Origin: Procambarus clarkii
Taxonomy: Eukaryota; Arthropoda; Malacostraca; Decapoda; Cambaridae
Direction: 5' to 3'
DNA: 64,000 bases
NCBI RefSeq assembly: GCF_040958095.1
Contig: NC_091237.1
Coordinates: 11,822,428-11,886,427, forward strand
Below the pieces are notes generated by a model, which was not told the DNA's origin, did not search any database, and worked only from the letters and a program-made list of their open reading frames with translations. The position numbers were made by a program, and so were the translations under genes. This document shows positions 43,301 to 52,184 of this stretch, in pieces (positions within the stretch are counted from its first letter, which is position 1; every line of letters begins with the position of its first letter).

Positions 43301-44397
43301 CAGGACCCTACTGCGTCAAAGAGTGCAGAAGCAACAACACATACGTCATAGAGACTCCAGATAGGCGGCGGAAGACCCAGCTGTGCCACGTCAACCTCCT
43401 GAAGCAATATAATGGTACTCCTCCCACTGTCTTGATTAATTGTTCTACCTTCACAGAACCCTACATCCACAGTGAGACCATCCCGGCTTCTTCTCCCGAA
43501 AGCACTGACAAGGAGTCGGCGCTTTCTAATTCCAAAATCCTTAATGATCTTCCCAAATGCTTTCAGGATAATACTCGTGCTCCTATGCCCTCTTCTAATT
43601 CCACTCTCACCTCGTCAGATAAGCCCTACATCCTCCATGTCGACGCCAATGGTACCGACGATGGTGGTGTCGTGATGCAGCAACGAGGCGAGAAGAATAC
43701 ACCTGTCAGCGACTACTGCTACAAGGAACGACGGAACAATTGGCAAGGAGCTACTCTTCCTCATCCTGAAGCTTCAGCACTTCACTCCACACCTGAAAAG
43801 TGCTCGGTCCACCATCAATACGGACCACACCACCCTACACCTCCTGCAGCACGCCCACTTCTCATCTCAACGTCTTCTACTATGGGCTTGCTACCTGCAG
43901 AAATTCAACCTGGAGACACGCTATACCAAGAGTCTGACAACATCTTAGCCCATGATCTCTCCAGAGTTTATGAAGTAGAAGCGACTCCATCCATTACTCC
44001 ACCACATAACGACGTACTTCTTCCAGAACCGCAGGCTTCGGGGGAGAGTTGTGACAATAATCTCCTTCAAGAGATTGAGCCTGCTCTTCCCTTCATAATT
44101 ACGTCGTCACAATTATATAAAAGACTATGGAAGAAATGTCAAACAACGACAACAACACCAGCACCAGCAAGGCTTGCCAGGGTGAGCAGAAACGTATGCA
44201 ACCAGCCACCTGTTCGAACTCCAACCACCAAACTACCCGTTGATCGCTACGACTCCGCTGATTGGTCGCCGGTCTGGCTGCACCTGCACTCGCCCCCAAT
44301 ACTACCTGATGTCTGGGGCCACCCCAACATCAGTCCTCAGAATGTTCAGTGCTTTCGTAGCCAGCACACCTCCCAGCTAGACTCTAGAGTGTACTGA
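40225..44397 (+). CDS. Gag-Pol polyprotein: gag, zinc knuckle, protease, integrase, RNase H remnant (RT missing)
   Basis: The frame is 1390 codons and the likely start is the ATG at 40324 (context ttcaccATG), codon 34. Gag has a long Glu/Arg/Gln coiled coil (about residues 120-215) with a 33-bp tandem duplication (QERERVQLET twice), then a capsid-like region. A CCHC knuckle lies at about 420-434 (CKYCRLYGHTIDKC). The protease shows DTA at about 497 (LRDTAALQSI) and LLGNDLA near 570. Integrase follows directly: the HHCC zinc region at about 720-762 (ending CHTCQ), Asp at about 791 (IIDCVGPLP), Asp at about 849 (QSDCGTNF), Glu at about 886 (GSLERSHQ), and a GPY module at about 1022. Then LNDLPKCFQDN, normally the start of RT, jumps to YILHVDANGTDDGGV of RNase H (about 1138). 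The last 115 or so residues are read from the 3' LTR. Confidence 0.9.
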   Translation: MLKITQDRYQLPRCPVSDISLLNIRVPLFANFTMFRLQTFRANPAGEIGTLSRAKRTELQTLAHEYQLEVPYQANKNDLHNLLLDYYLEQGKIDSETHETYYIADKTDLATLKLKLELAKIEREQQREALEQQERAAAIRREEQERGLALQEREVALLQERERVQLETLQERERVQLETKRRELEMQREHDKQQATLALECRQREYTLETSHFTQRQQATANLPVSFNISHASKLMPSFVEAEVDVFFTTFETLANQLSWPVDQWATLLRVHLTGRAAVTLSTLASENDYYTLKQAVLDAYLLSTESYRRKFRDHLKASTTTFLEFANTKRRYFMKWLEAAHVSTFTELVNLMLVEEFLRRVPPPVRLYLADKEETDYLKCAKSADTYSLIHRLTPEPSSSKKSWYSYEKVSPDQAGSQLYCKYCRLYGHTIDKCGKSQYKGTTDQQRPKPTPPKSGKPVMNVGVDVNDLSLFSNHLYTGTVSANGSNPEGRFKLKILRDTAALQSIILKSAVPNIVYTGETVFITDLTATTPYPLARVHLDCPYVNGEVQVAVREKPFPMPGVQLLLGNDLAEDLQPTNLIVMDKPQVCNSVPSNPILEYVPAEVQESDEVSPPVLVTTRAQAARPQPADSTATAVPQDPQKLPPHLTKLEFRKLQREDLTLTPLFFQAETQPDSIPGFFLENDLLYRRYRPSKLKEEDDWANTEQLVIPTSLRPTILHLAHGAFSHYGFNKTYHGIRQDYYWPGMVNNVKQYVKQCHTCQMAGKPNVSIPRAPLIPIQVPAEPFHRLIIDCVGPLPRTSSGNAYILTILCPTTRFPIAVPVKNITAATVIKHLLKIFTQYGFPMEIQSDCGTNFTSDLFKRTLEEFNIKQVLSSPYHPASQGSLERSHQTIKALLKKFCSETSKDWDKQIDLIMCIFRSLPNESLGVSPYEMLYGRKCRTPLKAFKDSLRDATFSEHQNVPQFLQNLQHILERVHRFAHDNLLKAQVRMKTHYDQTSKVRKFKPGDFVLAYFPIPGSPLQNRFSGPYCVKECRSNNTYVIETPDRRRKTQLCHVNLLKQYNGTPPTVLINCSTFTEPYIHSETIPASSPESTDKESALSNSKILNDLPKCFQDNTRAPMPSSNSTLTSSDKPYILHVDANGTDDGGVVMQQRGEKNTPVSDYCYKERRNNWQGATLPHPEASALHSTPEKCSVHHQYGPHHPTPPAARPLLISTSSTMGLLPAEIQPGDTLYQESDNILAHDLSRVYEVEATPSITPPHNDVLLPEPQASGESCDNNLLQEIEPALPFIITSSQLYKRLWKKCQTTTTTPAPARLARVSRNVCNQPPVRTPTTKLPVDRYDSADWSPVWLHLHSPPILPDVWGHPNISPQNVQCFRSQHTSQLDSRVY
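43610..43985 (+). pseudogene. RNase H remnant with two compensating frameshifts
   Basis: The main frame gives YILHVDANGTDDGGVVMQQ and ends with SDNILAHDLSR, both typical RNase H landmarks. Between about 43735 and 43935, however, the recognisable RNase H sequence (for example LQHF and NTDHTTLHLL) lies in another frame. The main frame therefore encodes unrelated residues there. Two indels restore the frame, so the ORF stays open while the enzyme is destroyed. Confidence 0.75.
44039..44047 (+). promoter_or_regulatory. Polypurine tract
   Basis: gggggagag just before the 3' LTR, in the expected place for plus-strand priming. Confidence 0.65.
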
Positions 44398-44737
44398 GAG
44401 AGGTGGTGGCTTTAAGCCAATATTCCAGCACCTCCCACTTACTGTTGTATTGCACTTCTTGTTATTTTGCCTTAACGTAACTTTTCATTTTGTCATTTAA
44501 GTATTCTTATTATTTTGATTCATTGATTTTATTATAAGAATTTGTTTGTGCATTATTTTCATGTTTTGATTTATTTAACGTAATTAAAATTTCATTGTTA
44601 AAGTTTACTTGTGTTTTGTGTGTCTTCTCCTTACCTTACCACAGACGAAGTTCCAGTTTTCTATTTTTTTTTATAACTATGTGACGAGGCCATACCCCTA
44701 GCCTTAAACAGCCGAACACCAACGCGTTACCGTCACA

Positions 44738-44738
<1 letters not shown>
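44049..44738 (+). repeat. 3' LTR (690 bp)
   Basis: The same length as the 5' LTR and, by eye, identical to it along its whole length, with the same TTGTGAC/GTCACAA ends. The gag-pol frame continues into it and stops at 44397. Confidence 0.95.
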
Positions 44739-44771
<33 letters not shown>

Positions 44772-44772
44772 A
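44739..44772. repeat. (TA)n tract, right flank of LTR element
   Basis: A TA run with one TTTA interruption. It is the right-hand part of the (TA)n tract split by the LTR element. Confidence 0.93.
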
Positions 44773-44865
44773 AACCTAGGTTAAGCTACTTTCTGAGGTG
44801 TTCACCATCCTACAGTAGCCAAAAACTAGGTGAGTATGACCTGTTACTGAAATCAATGCCAAAAA

Positions 44866-45350
44866 AAAGCCCTCAACCTCTTCTTGATGACCTACAGTGG
44901 AAACAAGCCTCTCTTCCCGTAAGCCTTGGGGGCCTCGGAGTTCGAACAGCAACGCAAATCGCTGCACCAGCCTTCCCGTCCTCCTCCTCCTCCTCCTCGG
45001 CATCCGACGACCTTGTGAAGGGAATTCTACCTGCCTACTTACATCAGCTGGCAGGTGTTCACGATCCCAATTTTACACGCTGTGCCACAGAGTGGGCCTC
45101 TCGTGCAGGCCCATCACCTCAACCACCATCCTCAAAAGCCCACAAGCAATCCAGCTGGGATGGCCCCATTGTAGACCAAGTTGCTGCAGAGTGCCTGGGT
45201 GCTGCAACAACACAACACGACATTGCTCGCCTCACAGCAGTAGCAGCCCCACATGCAGGGGATTTCCTGTTAGCAACCCCAATGTCGGCAACTGGCACGC
45301 GTCTCACACCACACGCCCTCCGAATTGCTGCCCTAATCCACACGATCCCC
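44866..45350 (+). pseudogene. LINE RT C-terminal fragment (second LINE type)
   Basis: The plus-strand frame 44856-45485 contains LDDLQWKQASLPVSLGGLGV followed by RTATQIAAPAFPSS, then DDLVKGILPA, WDGPIVDQVA, PHAGDFLLATPMSATGTRL and ALRIAALI. The LPVxLGGLGxRxA and HAGDFL...PMSxxGTRL blocks lie downstream of the RT palm in one large group of animal LINE ORFs. After about 45350 the similarity stops (no CxCG knuckle follows), so the copy is truncated at both ends. The clade is not assigned. Confidence 0.7.
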
Positions 45351-45485
45351 GAGTGGATCGTAGCAGGTGACCTGACCTCTAATCTTCTCTGTACTGCCTC
45401 GGGGCAGACAGTTCCGGCAAGTAGCTCCCAAGATGGCTGCTACCTGGTGCTCCCCTCTACCTTGGAAATGTTGCACCGCTCCTAA

Positions 45486-46060
45486 CTCTTTACTGACTCA
45501 ACCCATGACGGTCCCATGGCATCGTTATGCTGCTCCGTACATGGGCTCTCATTATACACCTAACGAGCTGGATTTTAGTCTAGTAATAAAGGGAACTAGC
45601 CTTCGTGCACTTGCCTAGTGCACTGTGTTAACGTCCCGCCTTTAATGCACATGCACAATCTCTGCAGTGTGTCAGTTAAAGTCAGCGGTGAGATCTTGAG
45701 AGCCACTCCCTCACGCGGACATTTCTGCTCTAGGTGGCCACACTGAAACACTGAAACTGGAAAAGAGCATCCCATGGGTGAATGACTCTAGATCCCTAGT
45801 TTCTGATCTACCTCATGGGACACCTTCCCCAAGAGCCAAGGGTCTTAGATACTATGGGATAAATGTGTTCTGCTACTCCACTTGCCTGCAATGGTTAAAT
45901 TTGACTGCTCTTTTATCGTCGACTACACCACACGCCTGACGTTGAAGGGAGGTCAGGTGTCGGCCAGATTGGATACACACATATATATAATCCTATGACA
46001 ATGGTCTACAATTCTTACGAGCTATTCATTCCCGTGCCACCTCCTGGGTGGCCTAATCCT
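45486..46060. other. About 570 bp, nothing recognised
   Basis: No frame or repeat can be supported here. Confidence 0.35.
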
Positions 46061-46071
46061 TATCAATCAAT

Positions 46072-46170
46072 CGTCTACCATTCCTTCCCCCGTCCCATCC
46101 CAAATTGTTATCTTGACCCTTTCCAAGTGCCATATAGTCGTAATAGCTTATCGCTTTTCCCTGACAACTC
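46072..46170 (+). repeat. SINE body of the second family, head missing
   Basis: ctaccattccttcccccgtc, catcccaaattgttatcttg and agtcgtaatagcttatcgct match the minus-strand SINE body at 18215-18330. The tRNA head is absent. Confidence 0.8.
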
Positions 46171-46800
46171 CCCCCCCCTCCTCCAGGGGTATTCTGTGAT
46201 CCCATCTTAGCGCAGGATTGTCGGGGTTTTGGATCCAAAGAAATTGAGCTGCTCTGCTGGGCACTGGGCCGCTGCATGGGTCCTCTTGATATTAACTTCA
46301 CTGTGTTTCCCATGAAACCCTTTGCAGCTTGCATAGTGCACACACCTTGAAAGCCATATCACCTTCCATCTTATTGCAAATGCACATTTACTTTGTGGTA
46401 ATTGAAGGACCAAAGTGTTGGGCCACTGCAATATGGAAGGTCTCTGGGTCTGGACGTGAGCCTCTTGCAGACACAGGTACTGCTGAAGAAAGTCCCCTGT
46501 ATGGGAGGTACTCACGGCGCTAAGGCTATCTCTCCTGATGAGCCGTTGCAGCACAGACCAAGGCCACAGGTACCCCGTCCACCATTGGGCTGTTTTAACC
46601 GGACTGTTTGTTATCGGTTGGGTCTGGTCTCGTTGGTGGGGCTGCAAGAACATCCTTCGTATCTAAACTTTTCGTGAAGGCAAGGTCGTTAATCCTTTTC
46701 GAATCACCAGGGCGTTTAGGGAGGATTTCTCTTGCATTTGATGCGGGGGAGGAGGAGGATTGGGAAGACATTTCCAGCTCTGGGAAAGTAATCTGGGTGG
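46171..46800. other. Unidentified, possible fragment of a mobile gene
   Basis: A minus-strand frame of 148 codons (46653-46207) has no stop but also no motif I recognise. It could be part of an unknown element or chance. Confidence 0.25.
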
Positions 46801-46804
46801 TTGT

Positions 46805-46900
46805 GTGGCATGGCAGGTGTGTGGTGGTGGTGGCAGGTGTGTGCAGGTGTAGTGGTGGTGGCAGGTGTGTGCAGGTGTGGTGGTGGTGGCAGGTGTGGCG
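46805..46900. repeat. GT-rich minisatellite
   Basis: About three to four irregular units containing ggtggtggcaggtgtgtgca. Confidence 0.8.
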
Positions 46901-47194
46901 CTTATGTTGCTACTCATACCTGCGCGTGTCCACCTGGCCTCTCCCACCATAACGTCTCCCCTCCCACACTCCCACATCTCCCTTCTAACACTTTTCCCCT
47001 CATTCCTAACCCCAAATTCCTCTCCCTTTCTCTCTTTCACACACTCACTCTTCCTTTCTTCCATTTCTTACTCAATCTCTTTCATTTAACTGTCTGCCTT
47101 TCCCACTTTCCAGAGTGGGAAAGACAGACAGCATCTCTCTCTCTCCTTGCTACCTTCCCATCCAAGCCCACCTATCTCTGTACTCAGCTACCCA

Positions 47195-47420
47195 CGTAAA
47201 ACGTACCTACACAAGAATATACCTTTCTACCCACCCACCAACCTACCAATCTACCTCCCTACATACATCCCTACCTACCTTCGTTCGATTCTACTACCTA
47301 CCGTTCCATCCTTCCTGCTTCCATACCTTTCTACCTATCTTCTTACATTCCTACCTATCTATTTTCCCATCTCCCTACCTGACTACATACCATCTCGCCT
47401 ACCTACCTTATACTATCCCT
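47195..47420. repeat. Degenerate CTAC/CTAT pyrimidine-rich repeat
   Basis: Irregular ctacctac-type tetranucleotide repeats over about 220 bp, plus strand pyrimidine-rich. Confidence 0.7.
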
Positions 47421-47599
47421 CTTTAGCATGGGTGTGGGGCAGGTAGTTCCTCCCCTCTCCCCCCATCATTGTCTCCCATGGTCCAGGGCTGGCGGGTGTG
47501 TCATGGGAGGAGGGAGTAGCGTTATAATAAGGTGCTGAGCCTCTAGAGTGCCTCTAGAGTGCTGAACCTCTAGAGCCTCTAGGCTCTATTGGTTTTGTT

Positions 47600-47960
47600 C
47601 TGAGATCTCTTGCCTCCCTTTATGTGTCTTTATTTCCTACAGATTTGTATGGACAAAATGGACATTTGTTAGTTAAGGGACTTAACTAATTTTTTGGATA
47701 TTTTGCTTCAGAAAATTTATTTGTGTTGCCTCCAGTATTTTCGCTCTCCAAACCTCTTTACTCATAGATTCTCGTTTCCCAGTCAATTTCTGGGCAGCTA
47801 AAATCATCTATGACTAGGATCTTTGCTCTCTTTTGACTATATCTTTCATCCATTATATTTTGCTTATAACTGCATTTTTATCGTCCACATATTGCCATCC
47901 TGGTCTCCTGCTACTTGATGGGGGTGTTCCGTATGGCCACCATCACAACTTAATATTTTC
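47600..47960 (-). pseudogene. Decayed LINE endonuclease fragment
   Basis: Minus-strand translation gives YGTPPSSSRRPGWQYVDDKN (about 47930-47870), then KILVIDDFSCPEIDWETRIYE (about 47830-47765), followed by VWRAKILEATQINFLKQN. These match the YxPPxS, GDFNxxEIDW and WGAKLxxxxxxNFLxQ blocks of LINE endonucleases. Stops interrupt it. Confidence 0.65.
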
Positions 47961-47973
47961 TCCGCTGTTACCT

Positions 47974-48240
47974 GCTTGATGGGGTTCTGGGAGTTCTTCT
48001 ACTCCCTACTCACTACTCTACTCTTCTACTGACTTGGGAGAGTTTGGTCCACCAGGCTGTTGCTTGGAGCGGCCCGGAAGCCCACATACCCACCACAGCC
48101 CGGTTGGTCCGGCACGTTTTTTAGAAAACAGTCTAGTTTTATCTTGAAGATGTCCACGGTTGTTCCGACAATATTTAAAGCCTCTGTAATGTTGTTCGGC
48201 CTCTTGTTAATGTTTAGTGTGGCAAATTGCTAAAATTTTA
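47974..48240 (-). repeat. LINE 3' end family T2, copy 1
   Basis: On the minus strand a frame gives VGTTVDIFKIKLDCFL, then NVPDQPGCGGYVGF and SNSLVDQTLPSQ. This is the C-terminus of a CR1/L2-like protein, followed by ctcccagaaccccatcaagc. The same segment occurs in plus orientation at 55150-55275. Confidence 0.7.
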
Positions 48241-48659
48241 ACTCCTCTTTATCAAAATAGCGGCTACGATTGTACATCTTTATTTCCTCTGAATTTAGAG
48301 CACTCCTTTGAAAATGTAATAACTTAGAATTTTGTTTTCTTCACCAGACCTATTATGTGGGGCTCATCTTCCTTGGCCCACCTGATTTATCTCAACAATT
48401 TTGTTTGATATATCATCAGCATTGGTGTAGAAGTACTAAGGGAGGAGAGGAGAAGAAAAAGATGGAAGAGTAGTGGAATTATGTTGGTCGAGATTTGTCA
48501 GAAGTAGATTGAATAGATGAGTTTTGGGTGGAAAGTGGAATAACTGGTTGGGATTGAGGTTGAGGGTCGCGTTGGGTAGAGTGTGTCATTGTGGGTATGG
48601 TGAACGACTGTGTAGGGATGGGCTTAGTTAGTCACGTTGTATTGGACGGGGCTTGGAAG

Positions 48660-48740
48660 AGATAGTACCCTTCTCTCCCTCTCTCTCCTCCTCCTCCCTC
48701 TCTCTCCTCCTCCCTCTCTCTCCTCTCCTTTTCAACATTC
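48660..48740. repeat. Pyrimidine-rich CTC/CCT tract
   Basis: About 80 bp of nearly pure C/T, simple repeat. No gene is supported between 48240 and 48985. Confidence 0.75.
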
Positions 48741-48985
48741 CAAATCTCCCTCACTCTCCCTGCTCGCCTCTCCCTGCCACCAACCTGCTGTACCGTCATC
48801 AAGGAGACATCGTATTGATCAATTGATTCATAGTCAACTTTATTCCACTTTGCAAGAAAGTTGACACAGTTGACCAGGAAGCCAGTAGAGGGACTGACAA
48901 CATCCACCAGCAACTGGCACAGAGGCCTACAAGTATCAATAAACATCGGGAACACCAACAGAGAACTCAATACCCGTATCAGATG

Positions 48986-49008
48986 ATATATATATATATA
49001 TATATATA
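48986..49008. repeat. (TA)n tract
   Basis: A short TA run that forms the left boundary of the second Penelope-like element. Confidence 0.92.
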
Positions 49009-50439
49009 TGTTTCATTGAATATGACCGCATATTCTGTATTTATTATTTTCTTGTTTAGGGCTTCTATCCCTCTAACTATTTTCTTAGCATCAGGGCTTA
49101 ATTGAAATAGGAGTTCTCCAAAACTCATTTTCGTACTTTTAAGGTGAAGAAAAGAAGTGATTTACTATAGAGTGTATTACACTTATTTGTATAATTTGCA
49201 CGACGTTTCGAACCTCCATGGTTCATTCTCAAGTGAACAGGTCTTACAATACTAGTTGATTTTATACCCGCATTAGGTCAGGTGATAATACAATGAAGGT
49301 GAAAACATGGGGGGATACATAAGGGATAAACATAGGGGCTGCAGAAGGCTTATTGGCCCATACGAGGCATCTCCTATCTAAACACAAAGATTAATCCAGT
49401 GTAATTGGCCTGTTATGTTGGACATTGTCTTCTGTGTTGGCATCGATATGTTCTTGTCTTGTCCTTACTCTCATGGTGGGTAGAGTAAATAGTTCCGTGA
49501 TTTGGGTGTTCATGGTAGGTCGCTCTATTCTTATGTGAATTGCCTCAAGAATTTGTAATCTTCTTGAATCTTGGGTTTTGTCTATTATGCAAGTATTCTT
49601 GTTCAACATTTCTCTTGTTAGAGTAATGTCATGGGCTTGTCTCATGTGATTCCTAGGGGCACCAGATTGAAGATGGCATGTCAAACGCCTCGTCAGCTTG
49701 GTCGACGTCATACCTATGTACTTACATTGAAGGTTACATCCTTCGTGGGGGCAAGTGTACATGTATACAACGCTTGACTGCTGTAGAGGGTTCTCCGTCG
49801 GCTTCGGGCTGTTTTTGATAAGGAGTTCGGAAGTCTTCTTGGTTTTGTAGAATATTATCAGGTTTATGTTTTGGTTAGGAGTAGTGCTTTTTACTCCTTT
49901 ACGGATTATTTCTTTCATTATTCTTTCCTCTTTTATATGTTCACTGTGCATGGTTGATTTGTAATATAATTTTATTGGGGGTGTTGTGGTTTCTGTTCTA
50001 GGTTCTGAATTATACCAACGGTCCAAGTGTCTTCTTATAGCAGCGTTTATTTCCGCGTTGCTATATCCGTTGTTCACCAATACCTGAGTTACTCTTTCAA
50101 ACTCTCTACTCACGTTGCTCCATTCAGAGCAGTGGGTAAGCGCTCGACGAATATAAGCATTGAGAACACTGGCTTTATCTTTGGGGCACTCACTTCTGCA
50201 AATTATGCAAACGTCGTGCAAATTATACAAATAAGTGTAATACACTCTATAGTAAATCACTTCTTTTCTTCACCTTAAAAGTACGAAAATGAGTTTTGGA
50301 GAACTCCTATTCCAATTAAGCCCTGATGCTAAGAAAATAGTTAGAGGGATAGAAGCCCTAAACCAGAAAATAATAAATACAGAATATGCGGTCATATTCA
50401 ATGAAACATGTTTGAAAGAAAACCTGCTGCCAGTATACA

Positions 50440-50442
<3 letters not shown>
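49006..50442 (-). mobile_element. Penelope-like element, copy 2, with inverted arms
   Basis: On the minus strand the element has an inverted 5' arm (plus-strand 50209-50442), a truncated coding body (about 50200-49391), a 3' UTR, and a direct 3' arm (49246-49009). Both arms contain an ATG followed by SFGELLFQLSPDAKK and onward, the likely N-terminus of the element's protein. Both outer ends abut (TA)n. A hammerhead-like segment with aaccatggaggttcgaaacg in complement lies at about 49203-49240. The arrangement (5' arm inverted, 3' arm direct) is the same as in copy 1, though the sequences are strongly diverged. Confidence 0.87.
49391..50260 (-). CDS. Penelope-like protein C-terminal half with GIY-YIG endonuclease
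   Basis: The 289-codon minus-strand frame starts in the inverted arm. The first 22 or so residues are antisense of the arm and not native. Native sequence begins near CPKDKASVLNAYIRRALTHC, which aligns with CPDRYKRSVVNAYVDRALSH of copy 1. The GIY-YIG region follows: VVYMYTCPHEGC (about 170), CKYIGMTSTKLTRR (about 185) and EAIHIRIERP (about 245). The RT is absent, so the copy is dead but recent enough to keep the frame open. Identity to copy 1 is low by eye, so it is a second Penelope family. Confidence 0.87.
   Translation of the reverse strand: MIYYRVYYTYLYNLHDVCIICRSECPKDKASVLNAYIRRALTHCSEWSNVSREFERVTQVLVNNGYSNAEINAAIRRHLDRWYNSEPRTETTTPPIKLYYKSTMHSEHIKEERIMKEIIRKGVKSTTPNQNINLIIFYKTKKTSELLIKNSPKPTENPLQQSSVVYMYTCPHEGCNLQCKYIGMTSTKLTRRLTCHLQSGAPRNHMRQAHDITLTREMLNKNTCIIDKTQDSRRLQILEAIHIRIERPTMNTQITELFTLPTMRVRTRQEHIDANTEDNVQHNRPITLD

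Positions 50443-50502
<60 letters not shown>
50443..50502. repeat. (TA)n tract with short (TG)n end
   Basis: About 60 bp of TA followed by TGTGTGTG. It forms the right boundary of the second Penelope-like element. Confidence 0.95.
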
Positions 50503-50517
<15 letters not shown>

Positions 50518-50529
50518 CGAGGGAATAAT

Positions 50530-50790
50530 TAAAAATATAATTTATGAACATACATTAGCACATAACCTCCCGTATTAAAACAAATACATAGATAAGTAAA
50601 CGGGCAATAAAGGCCGGGAAACAAACAAACACACAGAGGGTGGCGTCGCCGACGGGGCTGAAATACGAGACATCAGCACCAAACAAATAAATAAAAGAAA
50701 CAAATACAATTTTTTTTTATCTTTTTTATTTCTTTATTTTTATTTTTATCCGTACTGCGTTGAGTGTATTCTTGTCTAGATGATTGATGC
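50530..50790. other. AT-rich spacer, nothing recognised
   Basis: A-rich and T-rich runs only. Confidence 0.35.
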
Positions 50791-50794
50791 AGCA

Positions 50795-50870
50795 GGTGTG
50801 TGTGTACTCACCTAGATGTGCTTGCAGGGTCGGGCGTTAGCTCCATAGTCCCAGCTTAACATTGTATAGT
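50795..50870 (-). repeat. Diverged CA-LINE/SINE 3' tail
   Basis: gtgtgtgtactcacctagat followed by gtgcttgcagggtcgggcg resembles the shared tail in minus orientation, but it diverges after about 50 bp. No LINE coding sequence follows. Confidence 0.55.
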
Positions 50871-50972
50871 CAGTTCGGGCTGTTGGTAGTTTTCTCCTTG
50901 TCTGGTTTTTGAGTTTGTAGAGTTGGAATGGCAGCCACTTCTTGTTACCCCGTTGCACTTTTCTTGCTGTCA

Positions 50973-51162
50973 AGTGCGTCCTCAAGTGCGTCCTCAAGTG
51001 CATCAAGTGCGTCAAGTCCGTCCTCAAGTGTGTCCTCAAATGCGTCAAGTGCGTCCTCAAATGCGTCAAGTGGGTCCTTATGTGCGTCCTCAAATGCGTC
51101 AAATGGGTCCTTATGTGCGTCAAGTGCGTCCTCAAATGCGTCAAGTGCGTCCTCAAGTGCTC
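50973..51162. repeat. Irregular gtgcgtcctcaa minisatellite
   Basis: A mix of gtgcgtcctcaa and atgcgtcaa units of variable length over about 190 bp. All frames are open by composition. Confidence 0.85.
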
Positions 51163-51332
51163 CGGCTCATCTCCGTGTCTCCTCACCTAAATAGCGCTCA
51201 CAGGCAGGCAGGAGTAGCTCCTGGGCCCGCCTCTTCACAATTATCTGGTTGAACTTGTAATGTTTATAATAATGTCAAGTTTTAAAGCTCCGGAGTGCCT
51301 TTGTCTTCATAAGGTTTTTGTGCAGTGATGGT

Positions 51333-52182
51333 GATGGTGAACACTGTTCTCCGTGTTGGTGAACACTGTTCTCCGTGTTGGTGAACACTGTTCTCCGTGT
51401 TGGTGAACACTGTTCTCCGTGTTGGTGAACACTGTTCTCCGTGTTGGTGAACACTGTTCTCCGTGTTGGTGAACACTGTTCTCCGTGTTGGTGAACACTG
51501 TTCTCCGTGTTGGTGAACACTGTTCTCCGTGTTGGTGAACACTGTTCTCCGTGTTGGTGAACACTGTTCTCCGTGTTGGTGAACACTGTTCTCCGTGTTG
51601 GTGAACACTGTTCTCCGTGTTGGTGAACACTGTTCTCCGTGTTGGTGAACACTGTTCTCCTTGTTGGTGAACACTTTTCTCCGTATTGGTGAACACTGTT
51701 CTCCGTGTTGGTGAACACTGTTCTCCGTGTTGAACACTGTTCTCCGTGTTGGTGAACACTGTTCTCCTTGTTGGTGAACACTGTTCTCCGTGTTGGTGAA
51801 CACTGTTCTCCGTGTTGGTGAACAGTGTTCTCCTTGTTGGTGAACACTGTTCTCCGTGTTGGTGAACACTGTTCTCCGTGTTGGTGAACACTGTTCTCCG
51901 TGTTGGTGAACACTGTTCTCCGTGTTGGTGAACAGTGTTCTCCTTGTTGGTGAACACTGTTCTCCGTGTTGGTGAACACTGTTCTCCTTGTTGGTGAACA
52001 CTGTTCTCCGTGTTGGTGAACACTGTTCTCCGTGTTGGTGAACACTGTTCTCCTTGTTGGTGAACACTTTTCTCCGTATTGGTGAACACTGTTCTCCGTG
52101 TTGGTGAACACTGTTCTCCGTGTTGAACACTGTTCTCCGTGTTGGTGAACACTGTTCTCCGTGTTGAACACTGTTCACGGTG
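51333..52182. repeat. 22-bp tandem array
   Basis: About 39 copies of a 22-bp unit containing gaacactgttctccgtgttg. Rare variants (ccttgttgg, cacttttctccgtatt, and a 19-bp unit lacking ggt) occur in the same order in two blocks 393 bp apart. Minus-strand frames of about 300 codons are artefacts. Confidence 0.96.
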
Positions 52183-52184
52183 TT

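Larger units (their letters stand above)
38741..44738 (+). mobile_element. LTR retrotransposon, gypsy-like domains, RT region deleted
   Basis: A complete 5998-bp element with two 690-bp LTRs, a leader (39431-40323), one long gag-pol frame, and a polypurine tract (gggggagag, about 44039-44047) just before the 3' LTR. A possible primer binding site starts with tggg near 39436, but I could not match it to a tRNA. Domains run gag, zinc knuckle, protease, integrase, then an RNase H remnant. No RT is found. The apparently identical LTRs imply a recent insertion, hence mobilisation in trans by an autonomous relative. Confidence 0.93.

Noticed and set aside
38741-44738. An endogenous retrovirus with envelope gene
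   Set aside because: No env-like frame, signal peptide or transmembrane segment was found after pol. The C-terminal extension comes from the LTR.
46207-46653. A minus-strand protein of 148 codons, perhaps a transposase
   Set aside because: No catalytic pattern or known motif was recognised, so it is left as unidentified sequence.
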